A DNA stretch of 64,000 nucleotides from NCBI GenBank assembly GCA_017522515.1, contig JAFWZH010000035.1:1-64000 (forward strand), given 5' to 3'. Of this stretch, positions 1 through 7,910 are shown piece after piece; within the stretch, counting starts at the first letter, position 1, and each line of letters starts with the position of its first letter. Source of the stretch: Clostridia bacterium. Its GTDB lineage: Bacteria; Bacillota_A; Clostridia; UBA1212; UBA1255. The translations under genes were made by a program, and so were the position numbers. Under the pieces are notes generated by a model. The model was not told the origin of the DNA and searched no databases. It saw only the letters and a list, made by a program, of their open reading frames with translations.

Positions 1-1
1 G

Positions 2-550
2 AAACTCGAGCAAGCAAGAGATGCCCTTGACCCACTCGACAGAAATTTCGATATGAAATTTGATTCTTTCACTGATTCTCTTGATAAAGTGTTTGATGAA
101 CTGCGCGAGGTGGAAAGGGTCATTGAAAGTATAGAAATCAAAATCCGTACTGCCACTAACTCCAAGAAAACCAAAGAAGATGCCATCCAACTGCTTTTGG
201 AGTTCGGGCAAATGTACCCGACATTGCCGGAGGCAGAGCAAAAGAAAATTGCAAATGTCCTCATTGAAAGCATTGAGATTTTTCCGACCAAACGAGCATA
301 CGGATATTTGAAAACCATCCACTTCTCGTTCCCTGTGCTGAGTGGTGATGAAATCAAACAGACCATGAGTATCTGGGACACCCATCCAGACATCTTGGAT
401 GAGGAGGGCAATTTCAATGGATATAATCCAGAGGACGATTTGCCACCAGTAGAGATGGAAACAGGCACGATTGTAGTTCATGATGAGGAGGAAGTTTTCC
501 CACCTAAACGAATTACAGACGAGAGTGTCGTTTGTCTGACGCGAAAATGA
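2..550 (+). CDS. Large serine recombinase, C-terminal part (5' end outside window)
   Basis: The reading frame is open from base 2, so this is the 3' end of a gene that starts left of the window. The visible 182 residues hold a charged helical, coiled-coil-like stretch (about residues 25-75) and an acidic tail ending in FPPKRITDESVVCLTRK. This resembles the C-terminal coiled-coil and tail of large serine recombinases that move transposons and integrative elements in Clostridia. The catalytic serine domain is not visible, so family assignment rests on the C-terminus only. The final motif recurs in degraded form at about 1846-1890 and 2463-2527, which supports an integration hotspot. It is followed by a short non-coding stretch and cargo-like genes on the same strand. 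Confidence 0.6.
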   Translation, partial: KLEQARDALDPLDRNFDMKFDSFTDSLDKVFDELREVERVIESIEIKIRTATNSKKTKEDAIQLLLEFGQMYPTLPEAEQKKIANVLIESIEIFPTKRAYGYLKTIHFSFPVLSGDEIKQTMSIWDTHPDILDEEGNFNGYNPEDDLPPVEMETGTIVVHDEEEVFPPKRITDESVVCLTRK

Positions 551-726
551 GCCAAAAATAGGCAAAATCAAACCTTTTTGAGCGATTTTGAGATATAAAT
601 TCAAAAAAACGGTGTTCAAACTCAAAAATCGTCCTGATATTACGCATGAACAAATGTGAGTTTTGAGTGGAACTCGAAAGTTTGTTTTACAGCAGTTTAG
701 TATAACATGTCGAAAGGAGCAGTGCC
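551..726. other. Gap between recombinase and 351-aa gene
   Basis: This short AT-rich stretch has no convincing gene. A TAGTATAAC segment at about 700-708 could be a -10 element for the next gene, but no good -35 box is visible at the right distance. An AAAGGAGC ribosome binding site sits at its end. Confidence 0.4.
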
Positions 727-1782
727 TTGAAAGAAGAAAAGAACATTATAGAAGCAATATCTGAAACCATTGCAAATGCTGTCGGTGATGAAAATTTTAC
801 TCTGCCGCTTGCAGCTTGGCAAACAAGTAATTCACAATCTGGCGAAATCAATGCTGCTTATATTGAGGAAATCAAGGCGTATCAAGCTTCGCCCACTGCG
901 CATTGCAATAAGACTACCGCACTCAAACTCTTAAAGCGTTTTGCTCGAAAGGATTTTCGTGAGTTTTGGACTACACCTATTCTCGAATACCTTCCTGCTA
1001 TCAGCGAGGGGACGATGAAGCTATGCGAAACTGTTTATCCGCACGATGAGGCGATATGCTATGCAAAAGAGTTAATTGCAATGCTTTCGGTTAAAGAATT
1101 GGCAAAAGATTTTCTCTACGGTGTCGCACACAATGCGCCCGAATACAGAACGGCACTTGCTTGCTACTACTATATTAAAAATATGCCCGCTCACGAATTT
1201 GAGAAAAAATACGTTGGCTCGGTAGTCGGCAAGGACGGTGAATTTGAGGACAGATACAACGAAAATCGTTGCGAGATATGCGGATATCAGCACACCGTCA
1301 GCACAGAACCTAAGATGCAATTTTGGCACATCAACGTTGATATGGAGCATTTCTATTTTAAAGCGTTAATTCCATTTCGCTTTAATCTGAACACGGCAAT
1401 CATATTTTTAGAGGAATACAAAACGCTTCCACGCCCCAACCATTCTGTTTCGGATTACGAGCACTTCAAAAAAATTATTGAGGTCATAGAAAATTCACCT
1501 CAAAACACAACATCAGGAAAGCTACGCCGAGAATTGAAGCAATCCGGACTATTGGCAATGACAATGGAGCAGATTGAGGCGTTCATTGATATGTTGGGAT
1601 ACCTCAATATTTTACATCCAAGCGATTCATTCGGCGTTACTGCAGGACACATTTGTGAAAAAGATATGCTGTTGCCGTTGAGTGACAGAGGGTATGCGGC
1701 TTATCCGGTAAATCGTTGGACGCGAAAATGCGGCATTGACTACGATAGCATTTCAATGCTTTTCGACGGGATTTACGAGTAA
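727..1782 (+). CDS. Hypothetical protein, 351 aa, in recombinase-associated island
   Basis: The start is a TTG at 727 preceded by AAAGGAGC at a normal spacing, which is why it was chosen. No family was recognised. The protein is soluble-looking, with no signal peptide or membrane segment. It has a single CEIC (CxxC) near residue 182 and a C-terminus containing PLSDRGYAAYPVNRW. One CxxC alone is too little to claim zinc binding. It lies between a serine recombinase end and an SF0329-like gene, so it is probably cargo of the same element. Function is unknown. Confidence 0.6.
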   Translation: MKEEKNIIEAISETIANAVGDENFTLPLAAWQTSNSQSGEINAAYIEEIKAYQASPTAHCNKTTALKLLKRFARKDFREFWTTPILEYLPAISEGTMKLCETVYPHDEAICYAKELIAMLSVKELAKDFLYGVAHNAPEYRTALACYYYIKNMPAHEFEKKYVGSVVGKDGEFEDRYNENRCEICGYQHTVSTEPKMQFWHINVDMEHFYFKALIPFRFNLNTAIIFLEEYKTLPRPNHSVSDYEHFKKIIEVIENSPQNTTSGKLRRELKQSGLLAMTMEQIEAFIDMLGYLNILHPSDSFGVTAGHICEKDMLLPLSDRGYAAYPVNRWTRKCGIDYDSISMLFDGIYE

Positions 1783-1912
1783 AAAATATACCTTTTGGCT
1801 TTACAACCCCCGTTTTTGGCATGAAAATATACCTTTTGTACTCTTGACCCATGTGGAAAGTGTTGTTTGTTTGAGTAGAGAAAAGGCTGACGATTGTGAG
1901 GAGGAACCTAAA
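1783..1912 (+). pseudogene. Remnant of a recombinase-type C-terminal tail
   Basis: One frame of this intergenic stretch reads THVESVVCLSREK at about 1846-1884. That resembles the common HVETVVLLS tail of large serine recombinases and the end of the recombinase at 2-550 (DESVVCLTRK). It has no start codon or body of its own, so it is read as leftover sequence from an earlier insertion or recombination rather than a gene. Confidence 0.45.
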
Positions 1913-2527
1913 ATGATTTCCGACGAAAGAAGCAAATACAAGTCTTGGAGTAATCTGAAAAAGCAGATGCATGATTTGCTTTGCGATTCACTTAAAGATA
2001 AAATCTCTTATTTTTATACCAGCTATCATGAAGTGCATAATGCCTACGGAAGAGCAACCATCAACTATTGCCAAAAGGAAATCGCAGCGTTTTCTTGGAT
2101 AGAGCAGTATGCCCAGCAGCGGGATATTATTGAGCAATACAAGAAAATGGACAATGTCCCTTCGGCATTGGTCGATTTCGAAGGTAGCAAGCAGGCATAC
2201 AGAGTTGCAAATACCACTGCAACGAAAGAAAAATGGATGCCTAATTGCACTCTATGCGAAACGGATTTTATCAATTCCCTTACCATTTATCTCAAAACCA
2301 ACATCGCAGCATCCTTAAACTCCGATAACTATTTGTTGCGTGTGTTTGCATATATGGATAGACGAGTTGGAAAGAGAACCCTTATTAAGATTAAGGATGA
2401 TGTAGAAAAACTGCCCGATTGGGTAAAACAATTCTATCAAATCCGTTGTGAAGCAGACGGCATTGTTTTCCCACCGAAACGAATGACAGACGAAATGGTA
2501 GCATGTTTTAAGTCGGCAAAGGGTTGA
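1913..2527 (+). CDS. SF0329-like family protein with recombinase-type tail
   Basis: The ATG at 1913 follows GAGGAGG with 8-nt spacing, so the longer frame from 1736 is rejected. The 204-aa product contains SWSNLKKQM near the N-terminus, GRATI around residue 46 and FYQIRCEADGI near the C-terminus. From memory this matches the layout of the uncharacterised SF0329 family, but no search was run. The last 20 or so residues (VFPPKRMTDEMVAC...) are nearly the same as the end of the upstream recombinase, also at DNA level. The normal C-terminus may therefore have been replaced by, or run into, a recombinase tail remnant. Function is unknown. Confidence 0.5.
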   Translation: MISDERSKYKSWSNLKKQMHDLLCDSLKDKISYFYTSYHEVHNAYGRATINYCQKEIAAFSWIEQYAQQRDIIEQYKKMDNVPSALVDFEGSKQAYRVANTTATKEKWMPNCTLCETDFINSLTIYLKTNIAASLNSDNYLLRVFAYMDRRVGKRTLIKIKDDVEKLPDWVKQFYQIRCEADGIVFPPKRMTDEMVACFKSAKG

Positions 2528-2792
2528 TGAACATATCTACTTTGATGTGAATGTTCAGGACCTACCTAAAACCGCCAGAACCACCGCAACCTATCCAGAG
2601 ATAAAAGCATACGTTAAAGATAAATACGGTTTGAATGTTACCTCTCTCAACATCGCACAGGTGAAAGAAAAACACGGTTTTGAGAAAAGGAAAAACTACA
2701 ACAAGGGCAAAGACGGTCATAGAGTACTAAACTGTCCACCAGAAAAAGAGAAAGCAATTGAAGATGCTTTCAAGCACTTTGGGATGTTCTAA
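2502..2792 (+). pseudogene. Orphan C-terminal tail of RlmD-type 23S rRNA methyltransferase / recombinase module
   Basis: From the GTG at 2547 an 81-residue frame reads through EIKAYVKDKYGLNVTSLNIA and CPPEKEKAIEDAFKHFGMF. This resembles a tail module found, to my knowledge, at the C-terminus of clostridial RlmD/RumA-like uracil methyltransferases and some element-borne proteins. The same frame is open upstream to 2502 (LSRQRVDEHIYFDV), overlapping the end of the SF0329-like gene in another frame. There is no catalytic domain and no clear ribosome binding site. I read it as a 3' gene fragment left by integration, although translation as a small protein cannot be excluded. Confidence 0.5.
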
Positions 2793-2864
2793 ATTGGCCC
2801 AAAATCGCTTTTAAGCGGTTAGATGGTGTAATTCCATATAAGGAACAAAACACCGCTATGCGCC

Positions 2865-2916
2865 TATTGGCGCATCGAAGCGGTTTGCCAACCGCACTAT
2901 TTTTCCAACTGGGGCT
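2865..2916 (+). other. Two hairpins after the tail fragment
   Basis: A stem with a small bulge pairs CCGCTATGCGCC with GGCGCATCGAAGCGG at about 2870-2902. A second short hairpin, GCGGTT-TGCC-AACCGC, follows and shares the last GCGG. No U-run follows. They could be an element end, a structured RNA or mutually exclusive structures. Confidence 0.35.
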
Positions 2917-2923
2917 GTATACA

Positions 2924-2968
2924 AATAAGCAGACACGCATCGTATGATGCGAATGTCAGCTTATTTTT
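2924..2968. terminator. Bidirectional terminator between island and abiF
   Basis: AATAAGC...GCATC-GTAT-GATGC...GCTTATT forms a long interrupted stem ending in TTTTTT on the + strand. It also covers the stop codon of the leftward AbiF gene. It can end both convergent transcripts and separates the recombinase island from the AbiF locus. Confidence 0.65.
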
Positions 2969-3899
2969 TATACCGTGTAATTTTATGCCAGTTCTTCGGA
3001 AAGCCCATCTCCTTTAGTAACTGGTCTTCTGTCAGATGAGGGCATTTTTTAAGCACATTTTTTATTAAAAGAGACAGATTCTTACGGAATACCTTGAATT
3101 CTTCATTCGGAATCAGATATCTGAGAGCGATCACAACGGCAAACAAATCTTTTTTGCCCATAATATACTGTCCGTTTTTCTGTGGTAACTGTAATTTACT
3201 GTGTAAGAGCATATCCGGAATTGCTTCATTTACCTGAAAAGAGTAAAGTCGTTCTCCGTGTGCACATACATTTCTACAACTTGCAAGAATACGGATGAAT
3301 TGATGTAATTGTACCTCGGTCATATTTGCGAAATTCAGACTTACCTTTGCACGAATATCTGTAGTTGCATATTGATACATTTTAGAAATCTGACCAAAAG
3401 TGAGCGCATTAGTAGCGACCCATAAAGGAACATTTTGATAAACGGTTGCATAATGCGTTATGTAACGATAATGGCTTGGTAGAGCAACGGATTTGCTAAG
3501 TGTATTAACTAAATGTGTAATATCTCCGATAGTTTTTCGTGTTACATTGTAATTATTAACATCTAAATAAGCTGTCTGTTGTTCTCCATATTTTTCGCAG
3601 AAATAGTAGGAGAGCATAGATTTCAATTGGCGTTCAATGTGCAGGATGTATTTAAGGAAAAGTGTTCGCAATTCTTCATCAAAATAATAGAATGCGGTAA
3701 TTTCCTCAAAAGTAACACCGTGCAGATACTTTCCTGATGGTTTATGTTTGAATAAATCTTTGTATCCACCAACTAAAGTGAAATAACTTAATTTCTGTAA
3801 TGTGTCTTTTGCAAATTCAGCATCAGAAATTACAAGTTGCTTTTCGTTTGTCAGTTTTTCGATTTGTTGCTCATAAGTGAAAAATGTTTTGTTTGACAT
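2961..3899 (-). CDS. abiF: AbiF/AbiD-type abortive infection protein (Abi_2, HEPN)
   Basis: The start at 3899 follows AGGAGG and gives 312 aa; an in-frame extension upstream would run through an RNA gene and is rejected. An Abi_2-like layout is visible: GGYKDLF near residue 45, HIERQLKSMLSYYF at about 87-100, and a HEPN RX4H signature R209-NVCA-H214 followed by GERLY. HEPN proteins of this family act as toxins or anti-phage effectors, probably as RNases. The gene sits alone on the minus strand. A short RNA gene with its own promoter and terminator lies immediately upstream, as in toxin-antitoxin loci where an RNA neutralises the toxin. Toxin expression would then depend on read-through of that terminator. 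AbiD is the closest alternative name. Confidence 0.8.
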   Translation of the reverse strand: MSNKTFFTYEQQIEKLTNEKQLVISDAEFAKDTLQKLSYFTLVGGYKDLFKHKPSGKYLHGVTFEEITAFYYFDEELRTLFLKYILHIERQLKSMLSYYFCEKYGEQQTAYLDVNNYNVTRKTIGDITHLVNTLSKSVALPSHYRYITHYATVYQNVPLWVATNALTFGQISKMYQYATTDIRAKVSLNFANMTEVQLHQFIRILASCRNVCAHGERLYSFQVNEAIPDMLLHSKLQLPQKNGQYIMGKKDLFAVVIALRYLIPNEEFKVFRKNLSLLIKNVLKKCPHLTEDQLLKEMGFPKNWHKITRYKK

Positions 3900-3928
3900 T
3901 TCCGATTCCTCCTTTGCGTTATAGGGGT

Positions 3929-3955
3929 AAAAAAAGGAGTCCACGCATGGACTCC
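3929..3955 (-). terminator. Intrinsic terminator between ncRNA and abiF
   Basis: A perfect 8-bp stem (GGAGTCCA/TGGACTCC) with a 4-nt CGCA loop is followed on the minus strand by seven U residues. Placed between the RNA gene and abiF, it should limit toxin transcription to read-through. Confidence 0.8.
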
Positions 3956-3995
3956 CTCGGCTGCGGGCATCGCAAGTTTCCGCAGCGCAACCACT
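3929..3995 (-). ncRNA. Candidate AbiF-associated antitoxin RNA, about 67 nt
   Basis: A consensus-like promoter ends at 4002, so transcription should begin near 3995. The RNA would contain a 7-bp hairpin (GCTGCGG at 3986-3980 with CCGCAGC at 3966-3960, 13-nt loop). It would end in an intrinsic terminator (8-bp stem 3955-3936, U-run 3935-3929). No open reading frame of note lies inside. The RNA ends about 30 nt before the abiF start codon on the same strand. Published work describes AbiF toxins controlled by a neighbouring small RNA. The match is by architecture only. Confidence 0.65.
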
Positions 3996-4001
3996 ACAGA
4001 T

Positions 4002-4030
4002 AATATACATTATGGACTAAGGAAAGTCAA
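4002..4030 (-). promoter_or_regulatory. Sigma-A-type promoter of the abiF ncRNA
   Basis: On the minus strand TTGACT (4030-4025) and TATATT (4007-4002) are separated by exactly 17 nt. Each box differs from consensus at one position. Confidence 0.75.
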
Positions 4031-4141
4031 ATGAAATTTTCAATAGTGGCAATGTTATTATATGCGTTAGGATTATGGGTTATACGAAAACAAATTCGCA
4101 CATTCGTATTCATTTGGATTCTGATTTATATTGTAGATATC

Positions 4142-4171
4142 AAAAAAAAAGAAGCTGTTTTTCACAGCCTC
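4142..4171 (-). terminator. Terminator of the araM-to-oxidoreductase operon
   Basis: Leftward, GAGGCTGT-GAAAA-ACAGCTTC forms an 8-bp stem with one G-T pair and is followed by nine U residues. It lies just after the stop codon of the oxidoreductase gene. Confidence 0.8.
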
Positions 4172-4180
4172 TAAATTTCA

Positions 4181-5224
4181 TCAAATATTCACTTCTACAA
4201 CTTGTTTAGTCTCGTCAGATAAGAAAGCAGCTTCGATTACTTGCATTACTCTGCGTATCTCTGCATGTTTTACAATTTGCTCTGCTTTGCCATCAATAGC
4301 CAAGCAAAAATTACGGTAAAATTCATGAACATCGCTTTTGGGAATATCCAAATCATATTCATCAAGAGTAAGCGAGTCACGCGGTGCCATTGTCTTTGTA
4401 ATGCCTGCCGCATTTTGAACGGGAGTAACATCCTTTTCAATCCATTTCGTCAATTTTGCCACATGACATTTATGACGCCAATCAGTGATGATAGCCGAGC
4501 CCTTTTCCGACTGCATATAAAAACGAGGCATAGCAAGGAAGTTATAAGTGCCCAGTTCTATGTGAGCTGCTGCTCCATCCTCAAAATACAAATCGAGTTT
4601 AAAGCCATCATCAACTTCTTTATTGGTTATATGAGAACAGTTGCAATAAAGACGAACGATTTTCTGCTTATAAATCTGTAACATCTGGTCAATAAGATGA
4701 ACGCCCCAGTCAAAAATCATACCGCCGCCATGTTTCTTTTCGCATCTCCAATCGCTGGGAATACCTCGCGAGCCTTGAATACGCGATTCGATACATAAAG
4801 GTTTGCCAATTTCTCCGCTATCTGCCAATTTTTTCATGGCAAGGAAATCCACATCCCACCGTCTGTTTTGATGAACAGTAAACAGCTTGCCTGCTTTTTT
4901 TGATGCAGCAATCATTCTGTCAACAGAAGCAACAGACATTTCAACAGGTTTTTCACAAATAACATGTTTGCCTGCCTGTAATGCATTTATAACAAGATAC
5001 TCATGGGAATCATTCGGCACTGCTATAACGACAATATCAACCGTAGTATCTGCAAAAATCGCTTCATTGGAATCGTAGACAAAAATTCCGTTTGCCTTAG
5101 CAGCGTCATTGCGAACTTGTCTGATGTCATAAGTACCTGTAAGGTTGCATACGTCACTTGCCAAAATTTGACTGCAATGCCAAGCGCCTTGTCCACCGTA
5201 ACCTATAACTGCAATATTCTTCAT
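4181..5224 (-). CDS. Gfo/Idh/MocA family oxidoreductase
   Basis: A predicted NAD(P)-dependent sugar or inositol dehydrogenase of 347 aa, full length for the family. The N-terminal Rossmann fold shows IGYGGQGAWH at residues 7-16. The conserved CEKPVEM, whose Lys is the usual catalytic and cofactor-contacting residue, follows at about 90-96. The C-terminal half has the expected GGGMIFDWGVHLIDQML helix. The substrate cannot be told from sequence. It is the last gene of a leftward operon, 27 bp after purC, and a terminator follows. The ATG at 5224 has GGAGAG upstream. Confidence 0.85.
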   Translation of the reverse strand: MKNIAVIGYGGQGAWHCSQILASDVCNLTGTYDIRQVRNDAAKANGIFVYDSNEAIFADTTVDIVVIAVPNDSHEYLVINALQAGKHVICEKPVEMSVASVDRMIAASKKAGKLFTVHQNRRWDVDFLAMKKLADSGEIGKPLCIESRIQGSRGIPSDWRCEKKHGGGMIFDWGVHLIDQMLQIYKQKIVRLYCNCSHITNKEVDDGFKLDLYFEDGAAAHIELGTYNFLAMPRFYMQSEKGSAIITDWRHKCHVAKLTKWIEKDVTPVQNAAGITKTMAPRDSLTLDEYDLDIPKSDVHEFYRNFCLAIDGKAEQIVKHAEIRRVMQVIEAAFLSDETKQVVEVNI

Positions 5225-5251
5225 GATAGATTTACTCTCCGTCTGTAATAA

Positions 5252-5935
5252 TTATCTGTTGTTAATGAGTTTTGTAAGTTCAACAGGTTCAACAATCTTG
5301 CCATCTTTGTAAACACGCATATTACCTGATGCAATCTCGTCAATAAGAATAACTTCTCCATTATTGTAACCAAACTCAAACTTTATATCCCATAAATCAA
5401 GTCCAATTGATTTAAGGTCGTCAGCTACGATTTTTGTGATTTTTAATGTCTGCTCCTTCATGCTGTTGAACATGTCCATTGTCATAACACCCAAAGCAGC
5501 AAGACCTTCGGCAGTAACAAGCGGATCGCCCTTTTCGTCATTCTTGAAAGTACACTCTACATAGCCACCTTCTAAAACTGTACCGTCAGCGATATACTCT
5601 CCGTATCTTCTGATAAAGCTTCCTGTTGCAACAAGGCGGCAGATAACTTCAAGACCGTGACCAAAAACTTTGCCGGGAAGAACTTCCATTGTAGCATCTT
5701 CAAGATTGGCACCAACGTAATGTGTCTTTATTCCGGCTTGCTTAAGAAGCTCAAAATAGTAAATTGAAGTTTGTAAATTAGCCTTACCTATTCCTTCTAT
5801 TGTAAGACCTACAGTGTTTTCACCGGGATCAAAAACGCCGTCTTTACCTGTGCAATCATCTTTAAACTTAAGCATAACGTTACCGTTATCTAACTCGTAA
5901 ACGTCTTTTGTTTTACCTTCATAAACTTTTTTCAT
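5252..5935 (-). CDS. purC: Phosphoribosylaminoimidazole-succinocarboxamide synthase (SAICAR synthetase)
   Basis: PurC joins aspartate to CAIR with ATP in purine biosynthesis. The 227-aa protein begins [12 protein letters not shown], the family's nucleotide-binding start. It keeps [17 protein letters not shown] (about 101-117), the [10 protein letters not shown] stretch and the DEIASGNMR motif near the C-terminus. The start at 5935 was chosen over 5953 because AAGGAG lies 8 nt upstream of it, inside the longer reading. It is separated from other pur genes and sits in an RNA-modification operon, so control may follow that operon. Confidence 0.93.
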   Translation of the reverse strand: MKKVYEGKTKDVYELDNGNVMLKFKDDCTGKDGVFDPGENTVGLTIEGIGKANLQTSIYYFELLKQAGIKTHYVGANLEDATMEVLPGKVFGHGLEVICRLVATGSFIRRYGEYIADGTVLEGGYVECTFKNDEKGDPLVTAEGLAALGVMTMDMFNSMKEQTLKITKIVADDLKSIGLDLWDIKFEFGYNNGEVILIDEIASGNMRVYKDGKIVEPVELTKLINNR

Positions 5936-5978
5936 ATAAAAAGCTCCTTTCAAGATGCAAATTCATCGTGTTATTTTA

Positions 5979-7160
5979 TCACTTATTTACCTTTTTGTAT
6001 ATCTTTTTTTTGCCGGTAGAGTTGTCATTTTTTGACTCTTCAGGATTTTTAAAATACTGATACAAACAGCACTCCAGTCGTCCGTTATAAAGCTTACGTC
6101 GCTTATCCGCGTACCTTCCGAAATATTTCTCAAAAAACTTGTTGGATGTTATTACAAAATATGACCAATCATCAAAAGTCTTAAAAGTCTTGCCCATACC
6201 CTTGTAAAGCTCAATCGCGTAATTTTCGTCCTCTAAACGCTCACCATAGGGCGGATTCGTCACAATAAAGCCTTTTTGATACTTAGAACCTGCTTTTGAA
6301 TAATCCAATTTTTGAAAGTGTATGCAGCCGCCTACTCCTGCAAGCTCTGCGTTCTTTTTTGCCTGTTTAAGTGCAAAATAGTCAATATCCGACGCAAATA
6401 TTCGTAGACCTGCCTCTTCGTCGGAAAGCACCTGCGCCTCTGCCTCTTGGCGTACTTTTTTCATAATATTTTTATCGCAACAAGGCCATTTTTCAAAGTC
6501 AAATTCTCGTTTTAAACCCGGTGCAATATGCTTACCAATCATAGCTGCCTCAATGGCAATTGTACCGGAACCGCAAAAAGGATCAAGAAGTGGTCTGTCA
6601 GGTTTCCACCTGCTTAAATCCAGCATGGCACAAGCCAGAGTTTCTTTAATAGGTGCTTTAACAGCTAATTCTCTGTAACCTCTTTTATGAAGTCCTGCAC
6701 CGGATGTATCAACTGTTAATAGTGCGATATCGTTTAGAATAGATATTTCTATTTTGTATTTAGGGCCTGCTTCTTCAAACCATTCTTTTTTATATACACC
6801 TTTTAATCTCTCAACAATTGCCTTTTTTACTATTGCTTGGCAATCCGGCACACTGTGAAGAACAGATTTTACAGATTTTCCCGAAACAGGAAAACACGCA
6901 TCTTCAGGCAAAAGTTTTTCCCATTCTATTGCCTTTGTACCTTGAAACAAATCCTCAAATGTAAGTGCTTTAAATTCGCCCATGTTAATGAACACACGCT
7001 CTGCACACCTTAAATGCATATTTGCTTTTGCAATTGTTTCAAAATCACCTTTAAAATCTATTCTGCCGTTACGAGCCTCAACCTCTTGGGCTCCCAGTTT
7101 TTTTAATTCAAATGAAACGCATGATTCAATTCCGAATGCCGTAGAGGCGATTAATTTCAT
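5979..7160 (-). CDS. THUMP-domain class I SAM-dependent RNA methyltransferase (RlmL/YpsC-like)
   Basis: The 393-aa protein has a THUMP-type RNA-binding N-terminus (about 1-160). A Rossmann methyltransferase domain follows, with DPFCGSGTIAIEAAMIG (about 194-210) and the catalytic NPPYGERL motif typical of exocyclic-amine guanine N2 methyltransferases. It matches single-domain RlmL-like proteins of Firmicutes (YpsC), which probably modify 23S rRNA. The ATG at 7160 was preferred to the TTG at 7169 because AAAGGA is at usable spacing only for the ATG. The gene overlaps the upstream pseudouridine synthase, so the two are probably translationally coupled. Confidence 0.88.
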   Translation of the reverse strand: MKLIASTAFGIESCVSFELKKLGAQEVEARNGRIDFKGDFETIAKANMHLRCAERVFINMGEFKALTFEDLFQGTKAIEWEKLLPEDACFPVSGKSVKSVLHSVPDCQAIVKKAIVERLKGVYKKEWFEEAGPKYKIEISILNDIALLTVDTSGAGLHKRGYRELAVKAPIKETLACAMLDLSRWKPDRPLLDPFCGSGTIAIEAAMIGKHIAPGLKREFDFEKWPCCDKNIMKKVRQEAEAQVLSDEEAGLRIFASDIDYFALKQAKKNAELAGVGGCIHFQKLDYSKAGSKYQKGFIVTNPPYGERLEDENYAIELYKGMGKTFKTFDDWSYFVITSNKFFEKYFGRYADKRRKLYNGRLECCLYQYFKNPEESKNDNSTGKKKIYKKVNK

Positions 7161-7890
7161 CTTTGTCAATTCCTTTCAAATACTCTTCGCACATTTCCCC
7201 TACCTGTTTTTCTTGATTTTTCCAAGTTTGGCTTATATTTTCACCTCGGGGAATACTTTTTAATATAATATTTTCATCTTTTGTAGGATGCTTTACTGAA
7301 ATAACACTCGACCACAAGGCAGGAAATGAAATATCTCCTTTACTTACCCTTTTACCGCCATATTTTACATCATCTGCTAAAGGATGCCCGCTAAAAGCCA
7401 ATTGTGCCCTTATTTGGTGTGTTCTTCCTGTAATGGGAAGTGCAAAAACCAAAGTGTATTTACCGATTCTGCCAACTGTTTCATACGCAAGAATTGATTC
7501 TTTTCCTTTTTTGGGATTATTTGTTACTATGTTTCTTTGCTCATCCTTGTACAAAAAATGGCGAAGAATGCCGTTTTTTGTATCTATATATCCTTCTGCC
7601 AGCGCAAAATACCCTTTTTTAAAGCTGCCGCTTCTCATTTCAGCCGAAAGTCTTGAAGCCCCTTTTGAAGTTTTTGCAAAAAGCATTGTGCCTCCCACAT
7701 TACGATCCAATCTATGCACGAGGCCAACAAAAGCTTTTCCGGGCTTATTATATTTAACACGTAAATATTCTCCTATAACAGAAAGCATATCTTCACCGGC
7801 AGGCTCGCTACCGTCTGATTGTGACAGCAACCCGGCAGGCTTTACTACACCTATTATATGGTTATCTTCATACAATACTTCCAAATTCAT
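7126..7890 (-). CDS. RluA-family RNA pseudouridine synthase
   Basis: The protein converts uridine to pseudouridine in rRNA or tRNA. Its 254 aa include the signature VHRLDRNVGGTMLFAK with the catalytic Asp at about residue 65. The TGRTHQIRAQL block and HPLADDVKYGG further on are both typical of RluA/RluC/RluD. There is no N-terminal S4 domain, so it is a compact family member and the exact target base is unknown. The ATG at 7890 was chosen over an upstream TTG. It overlaps the next gene by 35 bp and lies among other RNA-modification genes. Confidence 0.87.
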   Translation of the reverse strand: MNLEVLYEDNHIIGVVKPAGLLSQSDGSEPAGEDMLSVIGEYLRVKYNKPGKAFVGLVHRLDRNVGGTMLFAKTSKGASRLSAEMRSGSFKKGYFALAEGYIDTKNGILRHFLYKDEQRNIVTNNPKKGKESILAYETVGRIGKYTLVFALPITGRTHQIRAQLAFSGHPLADDVKYGGKRVSKGDISFPALWSSVISVKHPTKDENIILKSIPRGENISQTWKNQEKQVGEMCEEYLKGIDKDEINRLYGIRN

Positions 7891-7910
7891 AATCAACTTT
7901 TTCTTTTCAT

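Noticed and set aside
1736..1912. A 59-residue N-terminal extension of the SF0329-like protein
   Set aside because: It overlaps the end of the previous gene and reads through tail-remnant sequence. GAGGAGG at proper spacing marks 1913.
2109..2318. A 69-aa frame inside the SF0329-like gene
   Set aside because: It is a shifted-frame shadow of the 204-aa gene and has no ribosome binding site.
3900..4010. A 37-residue N-terminal extension of AbiF
   Set aside because: It would be read through the small RNA's hairpin and terminator and lacks its own ribosome binding site; the ATG at 3899 follows AGGAGG.
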